Part shown: one piece after another, positions 1 to 5,360 of the stretch
Numbering within the stretch: position 1 is the first letter of the stretch
Layout: each line of letters begins with the position of its first letter
Assembly (NCBI GenBank): GCA_027353395.1
Contig: DAIEHU010000108.1
Coordinates: forward strand, 1-8,085
Reading direction: 5' to 3'
Source of the DNA: Desulfobacteraceae bacterium
GTDB lineage: Bacteria > Desulfobacterota > Desulfobacteria > Desulfobacterales > Desulfosalsimonadaceae
DNA: 8,085 bases
Made by a program: the position numbers and the translations under genes
The notes under the pieces: model-generated
What the model was told of the DNA's origin: nothing
Database searches by the model: none
What the model saw: the letters and a program-made list of their open reading frames with translations, nothing else

Positions 1-23
1 ACCCATTTTTTTTAGAAGAGCGT

Positions 24-863
24 TTAGCTGTTTTTTTTATTTTCCGAGGCGACAACTTGCTTGACAATCACCGTCCGGTTGGGCAGAAAATATTTCATGC
101 GATGGCTCCGGACGCCTTCCAGAACATCTGCTTTTAAATCAACCACAATCATTTGCTCCCCATCCCCTGAACACGATTGCAAAACGTCTCCGGAAGGGCT
201 GATGGCGACTGCCGCGCCGGGAAATGAAAGGCCTTTTCCATTGTCTCCGCAGGGGTTGCATGCCACCACAAACAAGCTGTTGTCATAAGCCCTCGCGGGC
301 AGATGCCGCATCCAGGAACGCAGTTTTTCCGCTGGTGTGTTTCGGGGGGACGCATGGGGCATAAAAATTATTTCCGCGCCTTTAAGCGCCATAACCGTGG
401 CAAGTTCCGGGAAATGGGCGTCATAACAGAGTTGAATCCCAAATCTGGTGCCATGCGTTTCAAATATGGAAATCTTGTCTCCAGAGGTGAAAAAGGGCTC
501 TTCCAGCGGTCCCAGATGAATTTTCCGGTAGCATCCGGCGACGCCGGCGGGGGTTATAATCACATGGCCGGCGTGATGGCGCCCCGCCGCATCTTTTTCA
601 GCCAGTCCCGCCAGAATAGTGATGCCGGTTTTTTGGGCGATGCGATGCAAGAAATGGGTGGAAGGCCCGGGAATGGTTTCCGCAAACCGGTCCATCGGCT
701 CCCGGGCATGATAACCGGTGATGGACATTTCCGGGAAACAGATCATGGCTGCCTGACTTTCTATGGCCGCCATAATCCATTGTTCCATCTTCTGGAGGTT
801 TAGGACGGTTTCACCCACACTGGAATGCATGGTTACGGCGGCTACTCGGATATTGTTTCGCAT
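24..863 (-). CDS. Carbon-nitrogen hydrolase (nitrilase superfamily amidohydrolase)
   Basis: Cytoplasmic-type hydrolase of 279 aa that would cleave a non-peptide C-N bond (amide, nitrile or carbamoyl); the substrate cannot be told from sequence. The nitrilase-superfamily triad is visible: Glu45 in ICFPEMSITGY, Lys114 in CYRKIHLG and Cys146 in QLCYDAHFPE. The length is normal for a single-domain member, and no signal peptide or membrane segment is seen. The start is the ATG at 861-863, which directly precedes the conserved first beta strand (IRVAAVTM). I see no good Shine-Dalgarno, so translation may depend on coupling to ahbA, whose stop lies 10 nt upstream. The C-terminus is Lys/Asn-rich and encoded by an A-rich tract. 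The family call is firm. The link to haem synthesis or sulfur metabolism rests only on adjacency, and an omega-amidase or N-carbamoyl-amidohydrolase role is equally possible. Confidence 0.9.
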   Translation of the reverse strand: MRNNIRVAAVTMHSSVGETVLNLQKMEQWIMAAIESQAAMICFPEMSITGYHAREPMDRFAETIPGPSTHFLHRIAQKTGITILAGLAEKDAAGRHHAGHVIITPAGVAGCYRKIHLGPLEEPFFTSGDKISIFETHGTRFGIQLCYDAHFPELATVMALKGAEIIFMPHASPRNTPAEKLRSWMRHLPARAYDNSLFVVACNPCGDNGKGLSFPGAAVAISPSGDVLQSCSGDGEQMIVVDLKADVLEGVRSHRMKYFLPNRTVIVKQVVASENKKNS

Positions 864-873
864 CGGTTGCGGA

Positions 874-1329
874 TTATAGATTAAAATGGGCCCTGATTTT
901 AAAAACCCGGGTCGCCGGAAGGTTGAGGATATCCGATATCCCTGTTTCTAATGAAATTTCTTCAAGATAGCGGCGAATCAGCGGCATGGAAGGCGCAATA
1001 AAGGTGAACCATACATTGTAATTATTTCCCCGAACATAGTTGTGGGTGACGCCTGGGTAACTGTTCACCACGTCTGCAAAGTTTTCAATGGCGTGTTCCG
1101 GAACGCTGGCCGCGCACAGGGTGCTGGCATACCCCAGTTTGCCGGGCACAAAGTTGCCCCCGATTCTCCGGATAACGCCGATTGTTTTCAGGCGCTGAAC
1201 CCGGAGAAGGGTTTCATCTTCGGATAGATGGAGTTCGTTGGCGATATCCAGAAAAGGCCTCGGTGAAACGGGGAAATTGGACTGGATGCGGTTGAGTATT
1301 GATTTATCAATATTATCAATGACTTGCAT
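874..1329 (-). CDS. ahbA: Siroheme decarboxylase alpha subunit AhbA (Lrp/AsnC-like)
   Basis: A 151-aa protein with an N-terminal winged helix-turn-helix of Lrp/AsnC type (about residues 5-55, ending in GVIRRIGGNF) and a RAM-like alpha/beta domain (about 66-148). The segments STLCAASVPE, YPGVTHNYVR, NYNVWFTFIAPS and ILNLPATRVFKI match the AhbA/NirDLGH family rather than DNA-binding Lrp regulators. From family knowledge, AhbA with AhbB decarboxylates sirohaem to didecarboxysirohaem in the alternative haem pathway; His96 sits in the conserved VTHNY motif. I favour alpha over beta because the 'STL..A.VP' and 'YNVWFT' patterns resemble AhbA, while AhbB usually has a DWPYN-type segment; this is from memory. 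The partner ahbB is not in the window. The start is the ATG at 1327-1329, bounded by an in-frame stop 9 nt upstream; no clear ribosome site is visible. The nitrilase gene follows after 10 nt. An amino-acid-responsive Lrp regulator is the less likely alternative. Confidence 0.82.
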   Translation of the reverse strand: MQVIDNIDKSILNRIQSNFPVSPRPFLDIANELHLSEDETLLRVQRLKTIGVIRRIGGNFVPGKLGYASTLCAASVPEHAIENFADVVNSYPGVTHNYVRGNNYNVWFTFIAPSMPLIRRYLEEISLETGISDILNLPATRVFKIRAHFNL

Positions 1330-1368
1330 TTTTAGTTATTGTGAAAAGGGCGATGATGATGGTCCGGG

Positions 1369-1409
1369 CAAAATAGAAGAAGCCCTGCTTTTTTGGCAGG
1401 GCTTCTTCT
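1369..1409 (-). terminator. Intrinsic terminator after dsrC
   Basis: A perfect 14-bp inverted repeat, AGAAGAAGCCCTGC (1375-1388) with GCAGGGCTTCTTCT (1396-1409), encloses a 7-nt loop. On the minus strand the stem is followed by TATTTT (1369-1374), a modest U tract; on the plus strand no T run follows, so it acts on minus-strand transcripts. It lies 31 nt past the dsrC stop and should end the dsrC (or flx-dsrC) transcript before ahbA, possibly with leakage because the U tract is imperfect. Confidence 0.88.
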
Positions 1410-1440
1410 AAAGATTTTACCATTGGGGAAGAGGTGATAA

Positions 1441-1758
1441 TTATACGCAACCGGTCGGTTTCGGAAGGCCAGCCATTTTACAGGCGCCTTTGCCCGGTCC
1501 TGACGGGAACAGCTCATAAATGTGCTTCAGTTTGAAACCGGTCAGCTTGGAAAGGATACGAACCATCGGTGCGATGCCGTTTTTCTTGTAGTAATCCTGC
1601 AGAACATTAATGACCTTCCAATGCTCTTCATTTAATTCATCAATGCCTTCTTCTTTTTTGACATATCGTACCCAGGCTTCGTTGTATGTCGTAAAATCTT
1701 CAATGAATCCGTCTTCATCCACGGTAAATTTTTGACCCTCAAATTCGACTACAGCCAT
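1441..1758 (-). CDS. dsrC: DsrC, sulfur-carrier protein of dissimilatory sulfite reduction
   Basis: A 105-aa DsrC/TusE-family protein, the usual length. It is the substrate of dissimilatory sulfite reductase: its two C-terminal cysteines take up sulfur as a trisulfide, which is then reduced, classically by the membrane complex DsrMKJOP. Both redox cysteines are present, Cys93 and the penultimate Cys104, separated by ten residues in CKMAGLPKPTGCV. This separates true DsrC from TusE-like proteins with one C-terminal cysteine. The N-terminus (VEFEGQKFTVDEDGFI) and the central WKVINVLQDYYKKNGIAPMVR helix region are also typical. The start is the ATG at 1756-1758, preceded by AAGGAGGG at 1766-1773 (7-nt spacing), a strong ribosome site fitting a highly expressed protein. 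It has a likely promoter of its own and a strong terminator, so it may be transcribed independently of flxA, whose stop lies 190 nt upstream. Confidence 0.97.
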   Translation of the reverse strand: MAVVEFEGQKFTVDEDGFIEDFTTYNEAWVRYVKKEEGIDELNEEHWKVINVLQDYYKKNGIAPMVRILSKLTGFKLKHIYELFPSGPGKGACKMAGLPKPTGCV

Positions 1759-1839
1759 GAAATATCCCTCCTTCTAAAAATTAAAATTGTATGGTCTTGG
1801 CTTCTCTTAGGCCTGTTATTAAGTTTACAGTAAATTTTT

Positions 1840-1868
1840 TAAATATATGAGCATGAATATTTTGTCAA
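1840..1868 (-). promoter_or_regulatory. Candidate sigma-70 promoter for dsrC
   Basis: On the minus strand a perfect -35 box TTGACA (1863-1868) is followed by an AT-rich segment. The best -10 match is TATATT (1842-1847, 15-nt spacer); TATTTA (1840-1845) has the ideal 17-nt spacer but a weaker match. The start point would fall near 1830-1835, giving a leader of about 75 nt before dsrC. The perfect -35 is what makes this credible. Spacing is imperfect, and the start point is inferred. Confidence 0.55.
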
Positions 1869-1892
1869 CAGCAAAATTATGGAATTTATCTC

Positions 1893-1916
1893 ATAATTCA
1901 TCCTGATGGCAATTAT
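1893..1916. promoter_or_regulatory. Imperfect dyad upstream of the dsrC promoter
   Basis: ATAATT (1893-1898) and AATTAT (1911-1916) form a 6-bp inverted repeat, with an inner ATC/GAT pair (1900-1902 and 1905-1907). It sits 25-48 bp upstream of the candidate -35 box, where an activator could bind, and it also lies 33-56 nt past the flxA stop. It has no T tract and low GC, so it is a poor terminator candidate. In AT-rich DNA such a dyad may be chance. Confidence 0.22.
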
Positions 1917-1948
1917 CCCAGCGGACAAAATGCTGTCTCACAATGTTA

Positions 1949-2794
1949 TCAATATTCTTTGGGCATATTATTGAGCTGCGACAGGGTGAATACCGGCCCA
2001 TCCTTGCAGACAAACGATTTCCCGATATTGCACCGTCCGCAGATGCCGATGCCGCATTTCATCCGGTTTTCCAGAGACATGATGATATTGTCATGGCTGT
2101 ATCCCAGATTGTCTAGGACCGGCTGGGTGAATTTGATCATGATGGGCGGGCCGCAGACGATGGCATAGGTGTCCGGGCTTCCGGGAGGGGCTTTTTGTTC
2201 GGTAATGGTGGGCACGAACCCGGTCAGAAATTTCCAGTTGGGGTCATTGGTGCCGTCTACCGTAATGTTCATGTGAATATCATCCCGCTGGGCCCATGCC
2301 TGGAGTTCATCTTTATACAGCAGCATGCCCGGTGACCGCGCACCGTAAATAACGTGGATATCTTTGAATTTCGACCTGTTGGCCGGATCGAGAATGCTGA
2401 TGATGGATGACCGGAGCGTGGTGAACGCAAATCCGCCGCCGATAATCACAATGTTTTTGCCTTGCAGGGTTTCCCATGGAAAGGGATGGCCGAGCGGCCC
2501 CCGCACGCCCATAATATCGCCCACTTTCATGGCGTGAAGATAGGAGGTGACTTTTCCGGTTTTAAACACGGTGAATTTGATAAACCCTTTTTCCATGGGG
2601 GAAGAGGCGATGCCGATGGGGATTTCCCCCAGGCCAGGAATGGAAAGCTCTCCGAATTGTCCGGATTCATAGGCGAATTTCTTTTCATCGTCCGGATTGA
2701 TAAAGACGAATTTAAATGTTTTGAGGCTTTTATCTTCGGTTTCGGTGATGATTTCATCAATTCTCACCGGATATGGTAAATATGGATTTTGCAC
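1949..2794 (-). CDS. flxA: FlxA: FAD/NAD(P)-binding oxidoreductase with [2Fe-2S] site
   Basis: A 281-aa ferredoxin-NADP reductase-like protein, related to sulfhydrogenase gamma, AsrB and PyrK-type subunits. In the Flx-Hdr scheme it is the NAD(P)H entry point. Domain order: FAD-binding barrel (about 1-110; SGQFGELSIPG at 44-54, an IASSP segment at 62-66, GVRGPLGHPF at 96-105); NAD(P)-binding domain (about 112-235; IVIIGGGFAFTTLRS at 115-129, CGPPIM at 214-219); and a C-terminal cysteine cluster C247, C252, C255, C263 (KCGIGICGRC...FVC), typical of a [2Fe-2S] ligand set. The start is a GTG at 2792-2794, supported by AAAGGGGG at 2800-2807 only 5 nt upstream; the flxB stop is 14 nt away, so the two are co-transcribed. 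The stop is TGA followed immediately by TAA. NADH versus NADPH preference cannot be read from sequence. Confidence 0.9.
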   Translation of the reverse strand: MQNPYLPYPVRIDEIITETEDKSLKTFKFVFINPDDEKKFAYESGQFGELSIPGLGEIPIGIASSPMEKGFIKFTVFKTGKVTSYLHAMKVGDIMGVRGPLGHPFPWETLQGKNIVIIGGGFAFTTLRSSIISILDPANRSKFKDIHVIYGARSPGMLLYKDELQAWAQRDDIHMNITVDGTNDPNWKFLTGFVPTITEQKAPPGSPDTYAIVCGPPIMIKFTQPVLDNLGYSHDNIIMSLENRMKCGIGICGRCNIGKSFVCKDGPVFTLSQLNNMPKEY

Positions 2795-2799
2795 GGTAA

Positions 2800-2807
2800 C
2801 CCCCTTT
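2800..2807 (-). promoter_or_regulatory. Ribosome binding site fixing the GTG start of flxA
   Basis: AAAGGGGG on the minus strand lies 5 nt before the GTG at 2792-2794, and no ATG is suitably placed nearby. It therefore supports a non-ATG start for flxA. Confidence 0.75.
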
Positions 2808-2808
2808 G

Positions 2809-3882
2809 TTATGACGACGCAATGTCGCAGGCGCAGCTTTTGGCATCAAAGCGGTTCATTTTATCGCAGATTCTTCGGATGTCGATATTGACCGGGCACA
2901 TTCGGATGCATCGCCCGCACCCCACGCACTGAATCCCTTTGTCGTATTTGTCCACATAATATTTTAATTTATGCATGAACCGCTGCCGCACACGTTCATA
3001 TTTCTGGGTTCTGGGATTGTGGCCTGAAGCATGAATGGTAAAGAGAGGGGACATGCAACTGTCCCAGTTTCGCATCCGCACACCCGATAAACCGTGGGTC
3101 TCGTCCTGAACGTCAAAGCACCAGCAGGTGGGGCAGACATACGTGCAGGTGCCGCAGTTGATGCAGGAAAAAGCCTCTTCCTCCCAGAACGGAGCGCCAT
3201 AGAGCTCCAGCAGTATTTTATCCTTGAGTTTGTCAGTGCTGACAGATGCGGTGATACTGGCTTCCGCTTTGGTTTTCAAAGCATCCAGTTTACCGGCGGC
3301 ATCCGGTTCGGCGGGCTTGCTCCATCCCATGGACGCCGCCAGGGCTTCCCCTTTGGGTGTAAGAATCTTTGCATACAGGGCGTCGCCATCCTGCATCAGG
3401 AGAATATCCTGACCGGTTTCGCCGAACGGCCCGGTTCCAGCGGATGTGCAGAAACAGGTGGAGCAGGCGGCATTGCAGGCCAAGCCGACAAATGTGGTGG
3501 CCTCATAGGCTTTGATCCAGTAAGTATCCTGATATTCAGGCGAATCGAAATTTCGGCGGACAATGGGAAACGCCAGGGCGTCACAGGGCCGGATGCCGAG
3601 AACCAGTTGGGGGGCCGTGACGTTTTCCACTTCCTTCATGATGCGGCAGTCATCCCGGCTCTCGTCCAGGCTGTAGGTCAGCATGATCTGGGACTGGGGA
3701 TATACGATGGCCTTTGGGGACAACCGGGTGTTCTGAAGGCTAAAATCCGGCATTTCGCCTTTATCTAATTGTTTAAACTCGTGGTCATTTTTTTCTTTTA
3801 CGGGGCCAAACACACGATAAGCCAATTTTGCTTTTTCGATGCCATCGGCCCATGTTTGGCGATCAATTTTGATGAGCGTCAT
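2809..3882 (-). CDS. flxB: FlxB: 4Fe-4S dicluster protein of the Flx-Hdr complex
   Basis: A 357-aa soluble iron-sulfur protein similar to AsrA and sulfhydrogenase beta subunits. Its expected role is electron transfer between FlxA and the rest of the complex. The N-terminal domain carries LGIRPCDALAF (near 94-105) and a cysteine group ACNAACSTCFC (C136, C140, C143, C145). The C-terminal ferredoxin-like part has CINCGTCTYVCPTCWC (C240, C243, C246, C250, C253, C255) and CVGCGRCIRMCP (C319, C322, C325, C329), enough for two [4Fe-4S] clusters plus extra cysteines. I choose the ATG at 3880-3882 because AAGGG (3891-3895) lies 8 nt upstream; an in-frame TTG at 3898-3900 would add six residues but has no such site. 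It lies 54 nt after flxC and 14 nt before flxA. The family is sure; the Flx naming rests on gene order. Confidence 0.88.
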   Translation of the reverse strand: MTLIKIDRQTWADGIEKAKLAYRVFGPVKEKNDHEFKQLDKGEMPDFSLQNTRLSPKAIVYPQSQIMLTYSLDESRDDCRIMKEVENVTAPQLVLGIRPCDALAFPIVRRNFDSPEYQDTYWIKAYEATTFVGLACNAACSTCFCTSAGTGPFGETGQDILLMQDGDALYAKILTPKGEALAASMGWSKPAEPDAAGKLDALKTKAEASITASVSTDKLKDKILLELYGAPFWEEEAFSCINCGTCTYVCPTCWCFDVQDETHGLSGVRMRNWDSCMSPLFTIHASGHNPRTQKYERVRQRFMHKLKYYVDKYDKGIQCVGCGRCIRMCPVNIDIRRICDKMNRFDAKSCACDIASS

Positions 3883-3890
3883 AATATTTG

Positions 3891-3895
3891 CCCTT
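3891..3895 (-). promoter_or_regulatory. Ribosome binding site selecting the flxB ATG
   Basis: AAGGG lies 8 nt before the ATG at 3880-3882. The longest frame begins at a TTG (3898-3900), which would place this site inside the gene. The site therefore favours the shorter protein. Confidence 0.65.
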
Positions 3896-3936
3896 GTCAA
3901 ATTTAAATGGTGCTGACGAAATGGTTGATCTGCAAG

Positions 3937-4884
3937 TTACTTGATGAATTCCTGCGGGTCATCCGTTTTAAAGGAATCCAGGGGCGGCCGTTGGTCCAGT
4001 GTCAGACCGGCCTCCCAGCCATAAAGTTCCTGACAGTCCTTATTTAATTTTTTGGTGAATTCCCGGATTTTGATGCCCATGGGGCAGGCTCTCTCACATG
4101 CGCCGCAATCCGTGCATCGGCCCGCACAGTGATAGGCACGGAGCAGATGAAATGTCCGCACGTCAATGGCGTCCTGGCTTTTGCCCACCCACTGAGGCTT
4201 GGATTCATCCACGAAACAGGTGGGGCAGTAGCACAGGGGGCATGCGTTACGGCAGGCGTAACAGCGGATGCAGGGGGAGATGAGTTTCTCAAAATAATTC
4301 CATTTTTCATCCGGCGTCATGTCCTCGACCCGTCGGACCGACGCATATGGATCCGCGTCCGTCTGCTCGGCCACCGGATTCCCGATCAGTTCGTCATGGA
4401 TCACCGGGTTGCGGTGCGTACAGGAAGCGCAATTTTCCTGAAGCACATCTGCTTTGGAAATTTTTTTGGAAAATCCCTGGCCTGAAACCGTTAAGTCATC
4501 CCCGGCTTCCTCCATTGAAAGAATCTCTCCACCGGCCATTGCGCTGACTTTGCGGTGATCCACCATTCCGGTGCAAGGCACGCCGATGATATAAAGCTGT
4601 TCCCGGCGGATCTTGTTTTCAACGATATGCGTCACCAGGTTGCGGGAATCGCAACCCTTGGCCACAATGCCGATAGTCCCTTTTTTATCGGTGACGTAGT
4701 TCGCAAGATTGAGCGCGCAGTTGCTGTCCCATATCAATTCATTCACCGAAGCGGCTGAAGCCGCATAGTGGGGCTGGTTCATCATGGGGACGGTCCCTTT
4801 CCGGAACCCGATCACCATTTCAACCTTGCCTTCAGCCAGCAGACGTTTGGCGATTTCCTGTATTTTATCTGTGTATTCAGTCAT
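3937..4884 (-). CDS. flxC: FlxC: FrhB-like/4Fe-4S dicluster protein of the Flx-Hdr complex
   Basis: A 315-aa soluble iron-sulfur protein. The N-terminal half resembles F420-hydrogenase/dehydrogenase beta (FrhB/FdhB)-type domains: VIGFRKGTVPMM, GIVAKGCDSRNL, YIIGVPCTGMVDHRK and a CASC pair at 152 and 155. The C-terminal part has CIRCYACRNACPLCYCPTC (C205, C208, C211, C215, C218, C220, C223) and CTDCGACERACP (C257, C260, C263, C267), consistent with two [4Fe-4S] clusters. The expected role is electron relay within the Flx module. The ATG at 4882-4884 is preferred: AAGG (4894-4897) lies 9 nt upstream, and the flxD stop is 1 nt away, implying translational coupling. An in-frame ATG at 4912-4914 adds ten residues (MSKPNPRLIK) and overlaps flxD by 29 nt, but lacks a clear ribosome site; it cannot be excluded. 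There is no evidence that F420 or flavin is bound. Confidence 0.87.
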   Translation of the reverse strand: MTEYTDKIQEIAKRLLAEGKVEMVIGFRKGTVPMMNQPHYAASAASVNELIWDSNCALNLANYVTDKKGTIGIVAKGCDSRNLVTHIVENKIRREQLYIIGVPCTGMVDHRKVSAMAGGEILSMEEAGDDLTVSGQGFSKKISKADVLQENCASCTHRNPVIHDELIGNPVAEQTDADPYASVRRVEDMTPDEKWNYFEKLISPCIRCYACRNACPLCYCPTCFVDESKPQWVGKSQDAIDVRTFHLLRAYHCAGRCTDCGACERACPMGIKIREFTKKLNKDCQELYGWEAGLTLDQRPPLDSFKTDDPQEFIK

Positions 4885-4885
4885 T

Positions 4886-5317
4886 TTAATCAACCTTGGG
4901 TTCGGTTTTGACATATTTTTTATTCGGATCCAGAGATTTCACCTCACTGGTGATTTTCTTGACGACATCCACAAATTTGGTGGATTCCGCTGAAGATATC
5001 CATGAGAATTGAAGTCGACCCGGCTCAATGCCTGTATGTTCCAACAAATTTTTCATAAGCGCGAATTTTCTGCGGGCGTAATAATTACCTTCCAGGTAAT
5101 GGCATTCGCCGGGGTGTCACCCGGATACCCATACCGCATCCGCGCCCTGTCTAAGGCCCGCCAGAATGAATTTCGGGCTCATGCGGCCGGTGCAGGGGAT
5201 CCGGATCACCCGGATATTGGGGGGGGATTCCAGGCGGCTGACACCGGCCAGATCGCCGCCGGCGTAAGCGCACCAGTTGCATAAAAAGCTCAGTATTTTC
5301 GGTTCGTTTTCAGCCAT
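4886..5317 (-). CDS. flxD: FlxD/MvhD-family [2Fe-2S] subunit, predicted selenoprotein (UGA read as Sec)
   Basis: An MvhD-family protein of 143 aa when the in-frame UGA at 5117-5119 is decoded as residue 67. In the family this small [2Fe-2S] subunit passes electrons from the donor module to HdrA. Visible motifs: CNWCAYAGGDLAGVSRL (C13, C16), PCTGRMSPKF (C42), then GADAVWVSG-U67-HPGEC72HYLEGNYYARRK and the typical tail IEPGRLQFSWISSAES. The UGA falls exactly where family members have Cys in the VxGCHPGxCHY motif. Reading stays in one frame on both sides for 77 further codons to TAA (4886-4888), and family similarity continues throughout, so decay or frameshift is unlikely. A SECIS-like hairpin follows. 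Start: ATG at 5315-5317 with AAGGAG (5329-5334) 11 nt upstream, 43 nt after hdrA. Sec-containing MvhD relatives are known in methanogens (VhuD) and anaerobic deltaproteobacteria (BamF). Ignoring Sec gives a false 66-aa product. Confidence 0.9.
5084..5100 (-). promoter_or_regulatory. Candidate bacterial SECIS hairpin of flxD
   Basis: On the minus-strand mRNA, ATTACC (5095-5100) pairs perfectly with GGTAAT (5084-5089) around the loop TGGAA (5090-5094). The stem begins 16 nt after the UGA (5117-5119), and the apical loop starts 22 nt after it, with G as its second base. Bacterial SECIS elements lie inside the coding sequence just past the UGA and commonly have a G early in the loop, which SelB recognises. 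The stem also encodes the conserved HYLEGNY segment. Confidence 0.72.
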
Positions 5318-5360
5318 TGTATTTATATCTCCTTAAAACCTGGATAATGATTCTTGAAAT

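Noticed and set aside
1..23. Short A-rich stretch after the nitrilase stop, ending in an ATG on the minus strand (4-6)
   Set aside because: Too short to judge; it could be the start of another gene, but no coding sequence or terminator can be supported.
303..803. Plus-strand open frame of 166 codons
   Set aside because: It is antisense to the nitrilase-family gene, whose catalytic triad is intact; no motif is visible on the plus strand.
1893..1916. Dyad after flxA as an intrinsic terminator
   Set aside because: The stem is short and AT-only, with internal mismatches and no U tract; it is kept only as a weak regulatory candidate.
1949..1951. TGA ending flxA as a selenocysteine codon
   Set aside because: It is followed immediately by an in-frame TAA, so read-through would add one residue only; it is a tandem stop.
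3094..3768. Plus-strand open frame of 224 codons
   Set aside because: It lies entirely antisense to flxB, shows no recognisable motif, and has Gly/Phe-rich composition typical of the reverse complement of a coding frame.
5117..5317. flxD as a truncated pseudogene or sequencing error
   Set aside because: Frame and family similarity continue unbroken on both sides of the TGA, the replaced residue is a conserved Cys, and a SECIS-like hairpin follows. The 8-base C/G run at 5219-5226 is an error-prone spot, but the frame is correct across it.
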